Assembly (NCBI GenBank): GCA_037044905.1
Contig: JBAOKB010000020.1
Coordinates: forward strand, 1,550,001-1,614,000
Reading direction: 5' to 3'
Source of the DNA: Hortaea werneckii
Lineage: Eukaryota > Ascomycota > Dothideomycetes > Mycosphaerellales > Teratosphaeriaceae
Length of the DNA: 64,000 bases
Shown here in pieces: positions 54,414-64,000 of the stretch (position 1 is the stretch's first letter; each line of letters starts with the position of its first letter). A program made the translations under genes and the position numbers. Below the pieces are notes generated by a model, which saw nothing but the letters and a program-made list of their open reading frames with translations, did no database searches and was not told the DNA's origin.

Positions 54414-56006
54414 ATGGCCCCGCCTTATATTACCGGCACCGCAACACCGCACGAGGTCAATGGCTCAACTACACCTACACCTTCGAACCCAACCGGTGCA
54501 GACATTACAGTCCTAGCCTCATCCCGCGCCGTCATAGACCAACAGATCACACCCGCTACGATTGTCGTCTCCACCGTGACGGGCAAGATCACACAGGTGC
54601 ATCCTTCCGTTCTGCCACCTACGTCTTTCCCACCCGGTACTCCTTACAAAGACCACACGCCTCATGTTCTGCTCCCGGGACTCGTGGATGCGCATGTCCA
54701 CCTCAACGAGCCGGGCCGGACAGAGTGGGAAGGCTTCTGGCATGGCACAAGAGCAGCGGCGTTCGGCGGCGTCACGACGGTTGTGGATATGCCATTGAAT
54801 GCAATCCCGCCGACGACTACCGTGAGTAACCTCCACGAGAAGACTCGGGCGGCAAAGGGGCAGTGTTGGGTGGATGTTGGGTTCTACGGTGGGCTTATAC
54901 CCGGCAACACGAAGGATCTGAAGGGGTTGGTGAAGGAGGGCGTGAGAGGGTTTAAGGGTTTCCTGATCGATAGCGGCGTGGAAGAGTTCCCTGCTGTGAG
55001 CTCGACGGACATCACAGCGGCGTTTGAAGAGTTGGCAGAGGAAGAGACGACCGTCATGTTCCATGCTGAGATGATCCCGCCAGTCACGAAAAGCGTGGGG
55101 GACGACGTACAGTGGTCCCAGCCGCCTCTCGAGCCGACCGGGCCATTGGATAAGTACCAGACCTTCCTCGACTCCAGACCGGTCAGCTTCGAGACGTATG
55201 CGATCCTGGAGATTCTAAGTCTTGCGCATCTAGCGCCGAAGTTACCGCTGCATATTGTACATCTTTCCGCCATTGAGGCGATCCCTATGCTTAGGAAGGC
55301 GAGGGCGGAAGGCGTCAATATCACGGCGGAGACTTGCTTTCACTATCTCAGTCTAGCGGCAGAGCAGATCCAGGACGGCGACACTAGGCATAAATGCTGT
55401 CCGCCTGTCCGCGGCCAGACGAATCAAGACGGTCTGTGGGAAGAGATGTTGAATGGTGATGCTGAGAGTGTGATCAAGACCGTAGTGAGTGACCATTCGC
55501 CTTGCACACCGAATCTGAAAATGCTGCCTTCGCATGTTCCCGGTGCTGAAGGAGGGCTAGCGGCAGGCTATAGCTCGGACAAAGGGAAAGGCGACTTCTT
55601 CTCTGCTTGGGGCGGTGTGTCGTCAGTCGGGCTGGGAATCAGTATTCTCTGGACTGAGGCCATGCGTCGCAGTCTACCTGTTGACGATACCCTGCTCAAC
55701 ATTGTCACTTGGTGCTGTCAGAACACTGCTCGTCAGGTTGGTTTAGAGGACAGGAAAGGTGGGCTGAAGGTCGGCATGGATGGCGATGTAGCCGTGTTCG
55801 ATGATACGCTGGAATTCGAGGTGCAGAGAGATAGCATGCTGTTCCGCAACAAATGCTCGCCCTATCAGGGTAAACTCATGAAAGGTGCGGTGACGGAAAC
55901 TTGGCTGAGGGGGAGAAAGGTCCATGCGAGAGGCGAGGGATTCGGCGAGAAAGCTACACCGGTCGGTGAGCTCCTACTCGAGCCGAGAGTGAAGAAGGTA
56001 GCATAG
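54414..56006 (+). CDS. DAL1: Allantoinase
   Basis: This intronless gene encodes 530 aa, starting MAPPYITGTATPHEVNGSTT. It is an amidohydrolase with a complete metal centre: HVHLNEPG (His94, His96), GFKGFLIDSG with the carbamylated Lys181, MFHAEM (His217), LHIVHLSAIEAI (His283) and VVSDHSPC (Asp360). LNEPGRTEWEGFWHGT and ETCFHYLSLAAEQIQDGDT distinguish allantoinase from dihydropyrimidinase and dihydroorotase. Reaction: allantoin + water to allantoate, in purine nitrogen recovery. An extra acyl-type N-terminus of about 30 Thr/Pro-rich residues precedes the fold. An APC permease gene follows on the same strand 1.8 kb downstream. Confidence 0.94.
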   Translation: MAPPYITGTATPHEVNGSTTPTPSNPTGADITVLASSRAVIDQQITPATIVVSTVTGKITQVHPSVLPPTSFPPGTPYKDHTPHVLLPGLVDAHVHLNEPGRTEWEGFWHGTRAAAFGGVTTVVDMPLNAIPPTTTVSNLHEKTRAAKGQCWVDVGFYGGLIPGNTKDLKGLVKEGVRGFKGFLIDSGVEEFPAVSSTDITAAFEELAEEETTVMFHAEMIPPVTKSVGDDVQWSQPPLEPTGPLDKYQTFLDSRPVSFETYAILEILSLAHLAPKLPLHIVHLSAIEAIPMLRKARAEGVNITAETCFHYLSLAAEQIQDGDTRHKCCPPVRGQTNQDGLWEEMLNGDAESVIKTVVSDHSPCTPNLKMLPSHVPGAEGGLAAGYSSDKGKGDFFSAWGGVSSVGLGISILWTEAMRRSLPVDDTLLNIVTWCCQNTARQVGLEDRKGGLKVGMDGDVAVFDDTLEFEVQRDSMLFRNKCSPYQGKLMKGAVTETWLRGRKVHARGEGFGEKATPVGELLLEPRVKKVA

Positions 56007-57831
56007 GCAATCCTACCGATGGGTCAATATGTTGAACTTGGATCCAGCGCAGTGTCTCATATGATTTCACATGTCAGCCCCGCTCGTCACTATTGCTGAT
56101 TGTGCAGATACATGAGCGTTTGCAGCAGGACTGCACTAAGGTATTAGCCGGGAGCATCTGCCTGACATCTGCAGGCATGCATGTCGGTCGGCTTCCTGCA
56201 TGCATTATCTCGCGTTCAAAGCTGCGGGCTTATACCTGCTACTATACTCGCCAAAGTACATGTATTGGCGCCGGCACTTGCTTGGTAACGCTACTACTTT
56301 CTGCACCAATGGCGGCCCACACACTCAATTAATATGACTATCTTCTTCCTGCTGGCTGTGTTGCTGATACGGTGGTTGTTAAGGCCAACGCACTCACCGC
56401 TAGATAGCCAATGCTCACCGCTTTGGGGATGCCATGCCTTCACCTCGTACCAGTTCATCCTTTAGCCGGCATCGGCGCTTGGTGGTGGCAAAGGTGGCTA
56501 GCCGCGTACGCGCTTGAAGTGCGGCTATCGCATACCTCCTATCTGGATTGATGTAACCGCTTGGATATCTGGTTCATGTTGATGGAGTTGCACCGACTGC
56601 GCATCCACGTAGATGCCAGATCCGGCGTGCCACAAGGAACCCGTGTCCATTGTCTTCACCAACAAAACGCCTGCTGTCCACACTTCTGTCGCATCCTGTC
56701 ATGAAATCGTCAGAGCCCTTTTTCCAGACGTGCATCAGGTTGTTCTAGCGCCGTGCATGACAGGTCGGCAGCACCACCGTTTCAGCCTTAGCGAACGGAC
56801 CAAGAACTCTCACCCCGGACAGACGAGCCCTCCACTCAGCCAACCCCTTTGCTAATCTCCGCGCAGCAACATGCGGCGGCGCATCGACGACCTCCCCGTC
56901 CGTAGCCCTTTGACCTCACCGTGCGCAAGCGGCACGGCATTAGTCTCGTAACGCACTCCGCAAAAAGTCTCGAGATGCACTTAGAGTGATGAGACTGCCA
57001 GAGGCTCCGAGAAAAGTCAAAGTCGAACAGAATTTCAGCGACGTGTGCCAGACTCCCTGTTGATACGTACCGTTGCGTACGGTCACAACGGCTGTTGTTC
57101 CTATTCATTACGAGGGATCATCGTCGAGATCCTACATTGCCCAGGAGGAGCCTTCCGAGGCATGCTCGTGACGTTTCGAAGGAACCACTCAACCTTCATG
57201 CAATAGCAGGCCCCGACCGCCCCTCAATCTTGGAGCTCGCTCGTAATGCCTGGACCAGTCACGTCGGCTACGGCTTTCCGGTAAGTCTCCCAGCATGCAC
57301 CTTTCACAATCGGCTTCCGGGCTTGTACTGGTAGGGATACCCGTATTCTTCAGCACACAGAAGGAGAGGGGAGGGTTTTCCTTTCCGAAGCCGCCGGCGG
57401 GAAACGTTTGGGAAGTTGGAACACCCTTGCGGCAGGGCTAGAGCTTGGATCAATGAGAGACACCCGTTGATTCGGTACTACTCATGGCCCTCGCTGCGTA
57501 TTGCTCACCGTGCTCATGGATCGCCTGGCCCTACCCACATTGATGGTCCTTGGACCAATGTGCTGCCGATTCGCGATGAGATGCGGATGATTCAGGCCAT
57601 GTTGGCCCTCGCTTGGGACGGGACAAAGATGAACGTCGCATGGTGCCTGCTCTTCATCATCACCGCTCATTTGCCTTCGTGCTGCGCACATGTCCCCCAT
57701 GCTGTTATCCAAGATGTTGTCACTTCCACCACTACTGTATCTGTGCCGCTGTTAATACCCAGAACTGCTTTCTTGCTTTACTTGCTTCTTCTACCATTCT
57801 TTCAGCGTTCTAGCGCAAGGTAACCGACATC
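56007..57831. other. Intergenic, 1.8 kb between allantoinase and permease
   Basis: No supported gene: open frames are short and unlike any family known to me. It contains an AGATAG (HGATAR) at 56402-56407 and several GCATGCATG-like alternations near 56174-56202. It probably holds the permease promoter. Confidence 0.45.
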
Positions 57832-59550
57832 ATGGACGCAGGTCGTTCTAAAGAGAAACTTGATATCCAATCCCAACCTCAGCAACCACCGCCGCAGTAC
57901 GAGGCGAAGCACCCAGGTGGACCTACGACACGTCCAGCTATGGCAACAATACAGAATGACGACGAGAGGTTGTTAGCACGTATCGGCTACAAGCAGGTTT
58001 GTCTCCGCCTGCAATCGCACTTTCGATAGGACGCATTGACTAATGGTGCTACGCTTCAGGAGCTGCGCCGCGAGTTTACGAAATGGTCGACAGTATCATA
58101 CGCCATATCCATTCTTGGTGTTCTAGGATCACAGCCAGCAACATACGGTACACCTATCAGCGTCGGTGGCCCAGCAACAGCAGTATGGGCCTGGTTTATA
58201 GGCTCTGTCATGGCTTTTGTCATAGCAAGCTGTGTTGCCGAGCTGGTCTCGGCATATCCTACCGCAGGCGGCATGTACTTTGTCACGAAGCACGTTGTAC
58301 CGGAAAACCACGTAGCGCTCTGGGCGTGGGTCATCGGATGGTGTAACTTCCTAGGCCAAGCGTGTGGTGTCGCATCGTTGGCATACACTATCGGGCAGAT
58401 GATCCTGGCTGGCGCCAGTATGAACTCGGGGATCACGAATGGCGAGTACAACTATTCACCTACCGCCGCACAGACCGTCATGGTTGCTCTATTGACGCTC
58501 TGTGTCTTCGGTACGACATGCTCATTGACGACGAGGGCGCTGCATCGGATCATTCTATGGTTCGCTCCGATCAACGTCCTCGCTACTATCGCCATTTGCA
58601 TCGCGTTACTGGTCTTGACACCAGACAAACGAAGCGCGAAATTTGTCTTCACCCAGATTGAAGACCATTCAGGCTGGGGAAACAAGGGATTTTCTTTCTT
58701 GCTGGGCTTCTTGAATGTTGCATGGGTGATGACTGACTACGATGCTACGACGCACATGTCTGAAGAGACTCACGACGCAGCCATCCGTGGCCCGATCGCG
58801 ATCAGAACGGCAGTCGTCGTCTCTGGCCTCCTCGGTTGGCTGCTCAACATTACCTTCACTTTCTGCCTAACGCCGAACTACATGGAGGACATTGTCAATT
58901 CGCCGACCGGATTTCCCGTTGCACAGATTTTCCTCAATGCTGGAGGTCAGGCGGGAGGGACGGCCATGCTCTTCTTCGTCATCCTGGTCCAATTCTTCAC
59001 CGGAGCTTCGGCTCTTCTAGCGAATGCCCGCATGACTTTTGCATTCGCGCGCGATGAAGCCTTACCACTTTCTAATATCTGGAGCAAGATCAACAACGTC
59101 ACGGGCACGCCGGTGAATGCCGTCTGGTTCGTCGTTCTCTTCTGCGGCTGCCTGAACCTCATCGGCATCGGCTCGTCGCAGACTATCATAGCCATCTTCA
59201 ACCTGTGCGCGCCGTGCTTGGATCTGAGCTACATTGCTGTACTCCTCGCGCACCAGATCTACGCCGGCAAGGTCCGCTTCATCGAGGGACCCTTCTCGCT
59301 TGGCAAATGGAGCAAGCCGCTCAATTTCCTCGCCATCAGCTGGGTCGTCTTCATCAGCGTGGTCCTCTTCTGTCCTACCTCGAACCCCGTCACCCCAACG
59401 AATATGAACTACGCCATCGTCGTGGCGGGATTTGTTGGGTTGTTCTCGCTCTCGTGGTGGTGGGCGGGCGCGAGGAAGAAGTACACCGGCCCTAGGACGC
59501 AGGATATTATGGACCTTGTTGATACTGCCGATCCGGATACCATTGCATGA
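57832..59550 (+). CDS. APC-family amino acid/GABA-type permease
   Basis: Exons 57832..57996 and 58060..59550 (63-nt intron with a GACTAAT branch site and a GTTTGT donor) give 551 aa. The N-terminal 70 residues are cytosolic and Pro/Gln-rich, then ELRREFTKWSTVSYAISILG begins the transporter. The signature SAYPTAGGMYFVTKHVVPEN, the MTDYDATTHMSEETHDAAIR block after the sixth segment, and FAFARDEALPLSNIWSKINN are typical of fungal GABA/choline/amino acid permeases. Twelve hydrophobic segments fit. It differs from the permease at 34.7 kb in exon pattern and much of its sequence. Next to allantoinase a role in importing a nitrogen source is plausible, but the known allantoin and allantoate importers (Dal4, Dal5) belong to other families. 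Confidence 0.92.
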
Positions 59551-60932
59551 GATGGGTGCTCGTATGAAAGGCAGAGCCTCATATAAGAACAAAAGGGTAG
59601 TCACGACCATTCAACCTTCAAATGGACCTGAATCGAACATCCGACCTTTCTCTTCCGGTAGAAGCTGCTGTTAAGGGCTTGAGCTCCATTTCAAGTCACT
59701 TACTCTCTGCCGGTGCTGGTCGAACGATATAAAAATTGAAGGCGACGGGAATGAGACATGAGCACACACGTCAAAATAGCAGACGGCAAGCATGGCACTC
59801 GAGAATTGCCTGGTGAGGATTTTCCAGCGACTCGGCAGCTGAGCAACGCACATCGAAAGACGCAGAAGCGTCGCGTGAGCATTCGCGTCCCACGCAACAT
59901 CTATCTAGCAGGGTCGAGAGGATGACGATGTAGTGAAAGGTCTTCCGCAGGAGGCCCTCGCAAGAAGGATATTAAGTCCAGTCCATGCCGGAGAGCAAGC
60001 GGGAGGAGACGGAAGAGTATGTTTCGTCCTATGGTCCACTGAAGATACCCACAATACATGATGAACTTTGGAAATAGATTACTCGGGATTGACGGGCGCT
60101 CAAGGAATCGGGCGTTTCAGGGCGATGGGTTGGAAAGACGTCGTGGACGTTTTATATAGATTTTCTGAGGCAAATGAAACGATGGGCGGCCTGGAGCCGT
60201 CGTCTTTAACGAATGTGCAAATGCTTTCCCCGGTTGGGTTGCATCATGCTTTCTGTATTTTCTTGCTCCGCAATCAATTGCTTACATGTGAGTTTCCAAG
60301 CTGAGATCCGACGGGTTTGGAGGACCACATGAATGTTGCCTGGCTCCTAGGTAAGGTGGGTGTATTGGATGCCATGTGCAAGCGGAACCTACCTTGAGGT
60401 AACCTAAGGTAGCAGCTGATTGCATGCCTCAGGCATAAAGAAACGTGGTCGGCGAGCGGGCCTCGAAAAGGTACACTTGGCTGCAGCTCCACCATAGGCC
60501 GTCTGGAGGAGCAGGAGACGGGGAGCAACGGTCGACGTTCAGTCAATCTTCCATCCTCTGCACTGCTTTGTTGTGCGCCGTGCAACGAGTCGAGTCGCCC
60601 GCATCTCAACTCCGTACCTTCCATTTCCATCATTGCGCCTCTTCCCGTGATGCTTCCGGCGTTCCGCCTGCATTAAGCTTATTCCACCGTCCCACCTGAA
60701 GCCATTGGATAATCGCACAACCCACCTTTCTTCTGGAAGCTCTCCGGACTCCTGCTAGCTACATCACCACCGCCACTCCTCCCTCCCCCCATCGCACTTC
60801 TAGAGCGAAGTCCTCCGCCCGGACTGTCTCACCCCCGCAACCCATCCCACATTCCTTCCGACTGGCACCTTCCAGGACACACAGACCATACAGGACAGTT
60901 GTCGAAGCTCCAAGGGTTCGCTTGACATCAGG
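59551..60932. other. Intergenic, 1.4 kb
   Basis: It contains an imperfect 10-bp inverted repeat spanning 59620-59691 and an interrupted palindrome CTACCTTGAGGTAACCTAAG at 60389-60408. The right third is the SEC24 promoter and leader. No supported gene. Confidence 0.45.
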
Positions 60933-63893
60933 ATGGCCACACCGCAGCCTCCTTACCAAGACGGCGCCCCCGAAGAGGGTGGACAGTATTCTCAGAATGG
61001 CGCATACGGCGAACAACAACAAACAGGCCCAGCTCCGGCTGCAGGCGGTAAGAAGAAACGCGCGTATGCGGGACAGGCGTATGAGTTTGGCGCGGGTGCC
61101 AATGCAGCAATGGGAGGAGCACCACCCGCGAACGCACCGTACGCAGGCTCGCCAGCACCAGCCGCGGCAGGATATGGATACCCAGCTCAACAGCCTGCGT
61201 ATGGGATGCCGCAGCAACCGATGTACGGCGACCCAGCAATGCAAGCTCCTGGAGCCCAGCCGCCATATGCGCAGCCAGCATACGGAGCACCCCAGGCTGG
61301 CTACGAGCCAGCTCAGCCAGCATATCAGCCTCAAGGCGCACCAAACATGTTGCAGCAGGGCGTACAGGGCGTCACGCAGCAGTTCTCACAAATGGGCATG
61401 GGCGGTACTCCACAGCCTCAGGCAGCGCAGCAACCGCAGATGCAGATGCGTCTGAACCCTCTGCAGCCTGTAGACGTCAGCATGCAAGGACAGCCTTTCC
61501 ACGTTGGCGACTTGGATCAGTCTCCACCTCCCATCATTTTGCCTCCAAACGTAAGCTCTTGTCAAGGCGGTCTCTGCCCTAGTCAGACTTGACTAACAAT
61601 ATCACAGTCCTCCGTCACCCCTTCACCTCACGCCAACTGCTCACCTAAATATGTGCGCTCGACGCTCAACGCCATGCCGACGACCAATTCCCTGCTCAAG
61701 AAGTCGCGGTTACCTTTCGCTCTTATCATCCAGCCGTACGCTGCTCTTCACGATGCTGAAGATGATGTTCCAGTTCAGTACGACCAGGTCATTGCACGTT
61801 GCAGGAGGTGCAGGACATACATAAACCCATTTGCCAGCTTCCTAGACCACTCGCACAGGTGGCGGTGTAACATGTGTAACCTTACAAACGATGTGCCGCA
61901 AGCTTTCGACTGGGATGCTGCGAAGCAGCAGTCAGTTGACAGGTGGCAGAGGCCGGAATTGAACTACGCAGTCAGCGAGTTCGTTGCGCCGCAGGAGTAC
62001 ATGGTGAGGGCACCTCAGCCTCTGATCTACCTCTTCCTTTTCGATGTCAGCTTCGCCGGCGTCACCAGCGGCCTGCTTGCCACAGCCGCTCGCTGTATAC
62101 TTGAAAGCTTGGATCGGATACCGAACGCAGACCGGAGAACGCGCCTTGGCTTCATGGCAGTCGACAGCTCGCTACATTATTTCAGCATACCCCGTGATGG
62201 TAGCGAAAACAACGACCCCAGAATGCTAGTAGTCTCAGACCTTGATGAGCCTTTCCTGCCGACGCCAGAGGACTTGCTTGTCAACCTGACCGAGTGTCGT
62301 GCCAACATTGAGAACTTTCTGACCAAACTGCAAAGCATGTTCGCCAACACACAGAACGGCAGCTCAGCGATGGGCAGTGCATTGCGCGCGGGTCACAAGC
62401 TCATCAGCCATGTCGGTGGCAAGATGACAGTGCTTTCTGCTAGTCTGCCGAATGTCGGCTACGGAAAACTTGACCCTAGGGAAGACAAAAAGCTCCTTGG
62501 TACTTCGAAAGAGAGCTCGTTGCTGCAGACGCAGAATAGCTTTTACAAGAGCTTCGCCGTCGAGTGCAGCAAGACTCAGGTCAGCATTGACATGTTCCTG
62601 TTCAGCGCCCAATACCAGGACGTCGCAAGCTTGAGCAATCTCCCGCGTTACACAGGTGGACAGACATACTTCTACCCGGCATGGAATGCCGCTAGAACAG
62701 AAGACGCTATCAAATTCGCCACGGAATTCAGTGATTATCTGTCAGCCGAGATTGGCCTGGAAGCTGTGCTCCGTGTCCGTACTACGACCGGTCTCCGACC
62801 AAGCGCTTTTTACGGAAACTTCTTCAACCGGTCAAGCGACCTGTGCGCTTTCCCAGCTATGCCTCGCGACCAGGCCTATGTCGTCGAGATTGCGATCGAC
62901 GAGTCGGTCACCAAGGCTTTTGCTTGCTTGCAAGTCGGTGTGCTTCACACCACCTGCAATGGTGAGCGTAGAATCCGCGTCATGACGCTGTCAATCCCTA
63001 CAACCCAGAATCTGGCAGAAGTCTACGCGAGCGCAGATCAGCAGGCTATCACGGCCTACTTCTCGCACAAGGCTGTGGAGCGGGCCCTCTCTTCTGGCCT
63101 AGACGCTGCGAGAGATGCGGTGCAGGCCAAGATGGTTGAGCTGCTGCAGACGTACAAGAAGGAGCTCGGTGGTGGCAACATGGGTGGTGGCGGTTTGCAA
63201 TTCCCGGCTAACATGAGAGCGATGCCTATGCTGTTCTTGGGTCTTATGAAGAACGTGAGTGTTATCTTTGTCGTATCTCCCCTGGAATTCAAATGCTAAC
63301 TAAGTAAACAGCTTGGCCTCCGAAAGTCCGCTCAGATCCCGACAGACCTGCGTTCCGCCGCTCTCTGCATGCTCTCGACCCTTCCGCTCCCTCTCCTCAT
63401 GCAGTACATCTACCCACGCATGTACTCCCTGCACGACATGCCGGACGACGCCGGCCTGCCACACCCCGAAACCGGCGCCATCGTTATGCCATCCCCTCTC
63501 AACCTGACCTCGGCCAACATCGTCCCCTTCGGCCTCTACCTCATCGACGACGGCCAGACGCAATTCCTCTGGCTCGGCCGCGACGCCGTCCCCGCCCTCG
63601 TCGCCGACGTCTTCGGCACCGAGGACAAGAACCAGCTCAAGCAGGGCAAGACCAGCCTCCCCGTCATCGACAACGACATGAACGAGCGCGTCCGCGCCGT
63701 CGTGGAGAAGTCCCGCGACCACAAGGGTAAAGGCTGCGGCAGCATCGTCGTCCCGCCTCTGTACCTCATCCGGGAGGATGGCGAGCCGAGTCTGCGACTG
63801 TGGGCTCAGACGCTGTTGGTGGAGGACCGCGCCGATCAGGGGGTCAGCGGCGCGCAGTTCTTGGGTATGTTGAGGGAGAAGGTTCTCTCTTAG
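60933..63893 (+). CDS. SEC24: Sec24, COPII coat cargo-adaptor subunit
   Basis: Exons 60933..61550, 61608..63254 and 63312..63893, all phase 0, encode 948 aa. The first 200 residues are disordered and rich in Pro, Gln, Ala, Gly and Tyr with YGAPQ/PAYG-like repeats, as in other Sec24s. The zinc finger is CRRCRTYINPF ... WRCNMC (about 265-300). The trunk follows (PQPLIYLFLFDVSFAGVTSG), then the beta-barrel, the helical region and the C-terminal gelsolin-like domain with FGLYLIDDGQTQFLWLGRDA. The protein binds cargo export signals and pairs with Sec23 on ER exit sites. Length and order match the family; the stop at 63893 leaves only 107 bp of 3' sequence in the window. Confidence 0.97.
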
Positions 63894-64000
63894 ATGATGA
63901 AGGATTTGTTGGGTTGGGTCGGAGCTTGGGGTTCGAGAGATGATGATGAAAGGGTTAGAGATTAGGATTAGCCAAGTTATCTGAAATTATTTTTGTTGCT

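Noticed and set aside
57416..57823. 135-aa frame upstream of the second permease
   Set aside because: Mixed composition with no motif; it overlaps the probable promoter and 5' UTR of the permease.
59620..59691. 72-nt tRNA-like segment on the minus strand: AAATGGA arms and a TTCGATT loop
   Set aside because: The outer arms pair 9 of 10, but the T stem (GGATG/CAGGT) does not pair, the D loop lacks GG, and there is no proper 5-bp anticodon stem. A tRNAscan-SE/Infernal run would settle it.

Overview
This window is nuclear chromosome sequence from a filamentous ascomycete. The genes carry short introns (about 50-230 nt) with GT..AG ends and CTRAC-type branch sites, and both strands are densely coded. 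The proteins are eukaryotic throughout: Gcn1, Mcm4, Sec24, NEDD8 and proteasome beta5. The families (NAD-glutamate dehydrogenase of the long fungal type, HAM1-like lipid-binding protein, F-box-like families) suggest Pezizomycotina, probably Dothideomycetes. The class is inference and no species is claimed. I see no tRNA, rRNA, intact transposon, CRISPR, plasmid or viral element. Coordinates below come from exons joined by hand using reading phase, splice consensus and family alignment from memory.

Layout, left to right. (1) 1-11.4 kb: the N-terminal part of a DHX29/Ucp12-type RNA helicase (-), a divergent GCN1 (+), and a YPR011C-type mitochondrial carrier (+) with an apparent one-base frameshift. 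(2) 11.4-21 kb: a lineage-specific basic protein (-), NAD-glutamate dehydrogenase (-), an F-box-like protein (+) and a Csk1-like kinase (-). (3) 21-28.8 kb: proteasome beta5 (+), NEDD8/Rub1 (+), Erv1 (-), elongin A (+) and tubulin cofactor A (-). (4) 29-36.7 kb: MCM4 (+), a MetE-C-like protein (-) and an APC-family permease (+). (5) 37-43 kb: an F-box-like protein (-), ERD2 (-) and a HAM1-like protein (-), with an imperfect tandem repeat and a 39-base C tract between genes. (6) 43-50.5 kb: a looser stretch holding NAD-malic enzyme (+) and three weak or lineage-specific small genes, one of them probably secreted. (7) 50.5-64 kb: DNA primase small subunit (-), a DUF1917 protein (+), allantoinase (+), a second APC permease (+) and SEC24 (+).

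Most genes are unrelated housekeeping functions. Possible functional links are: allantoinase next to an amino-acid/amine permease, with GATA-type sites nearby; ACGCG (MBF-type) sites upstream of both DNA-replication genes, MCM4 and PRI1; and two nitrogen/carbon-node mitochondrial enzymes (NAD-GDH and NAD-malic enzyme). The most interesting features are transcript-level: a probable poison exon in the Csk1-like kinase, a GDH2 intron with a G26 tract whose retention would change the C-terminus, the carrier frameshift at a C7 run, and very small exons in RUB1, ERD2 and a permease that ORF-based annotation would miss. I found no convincing wholly new biological system.
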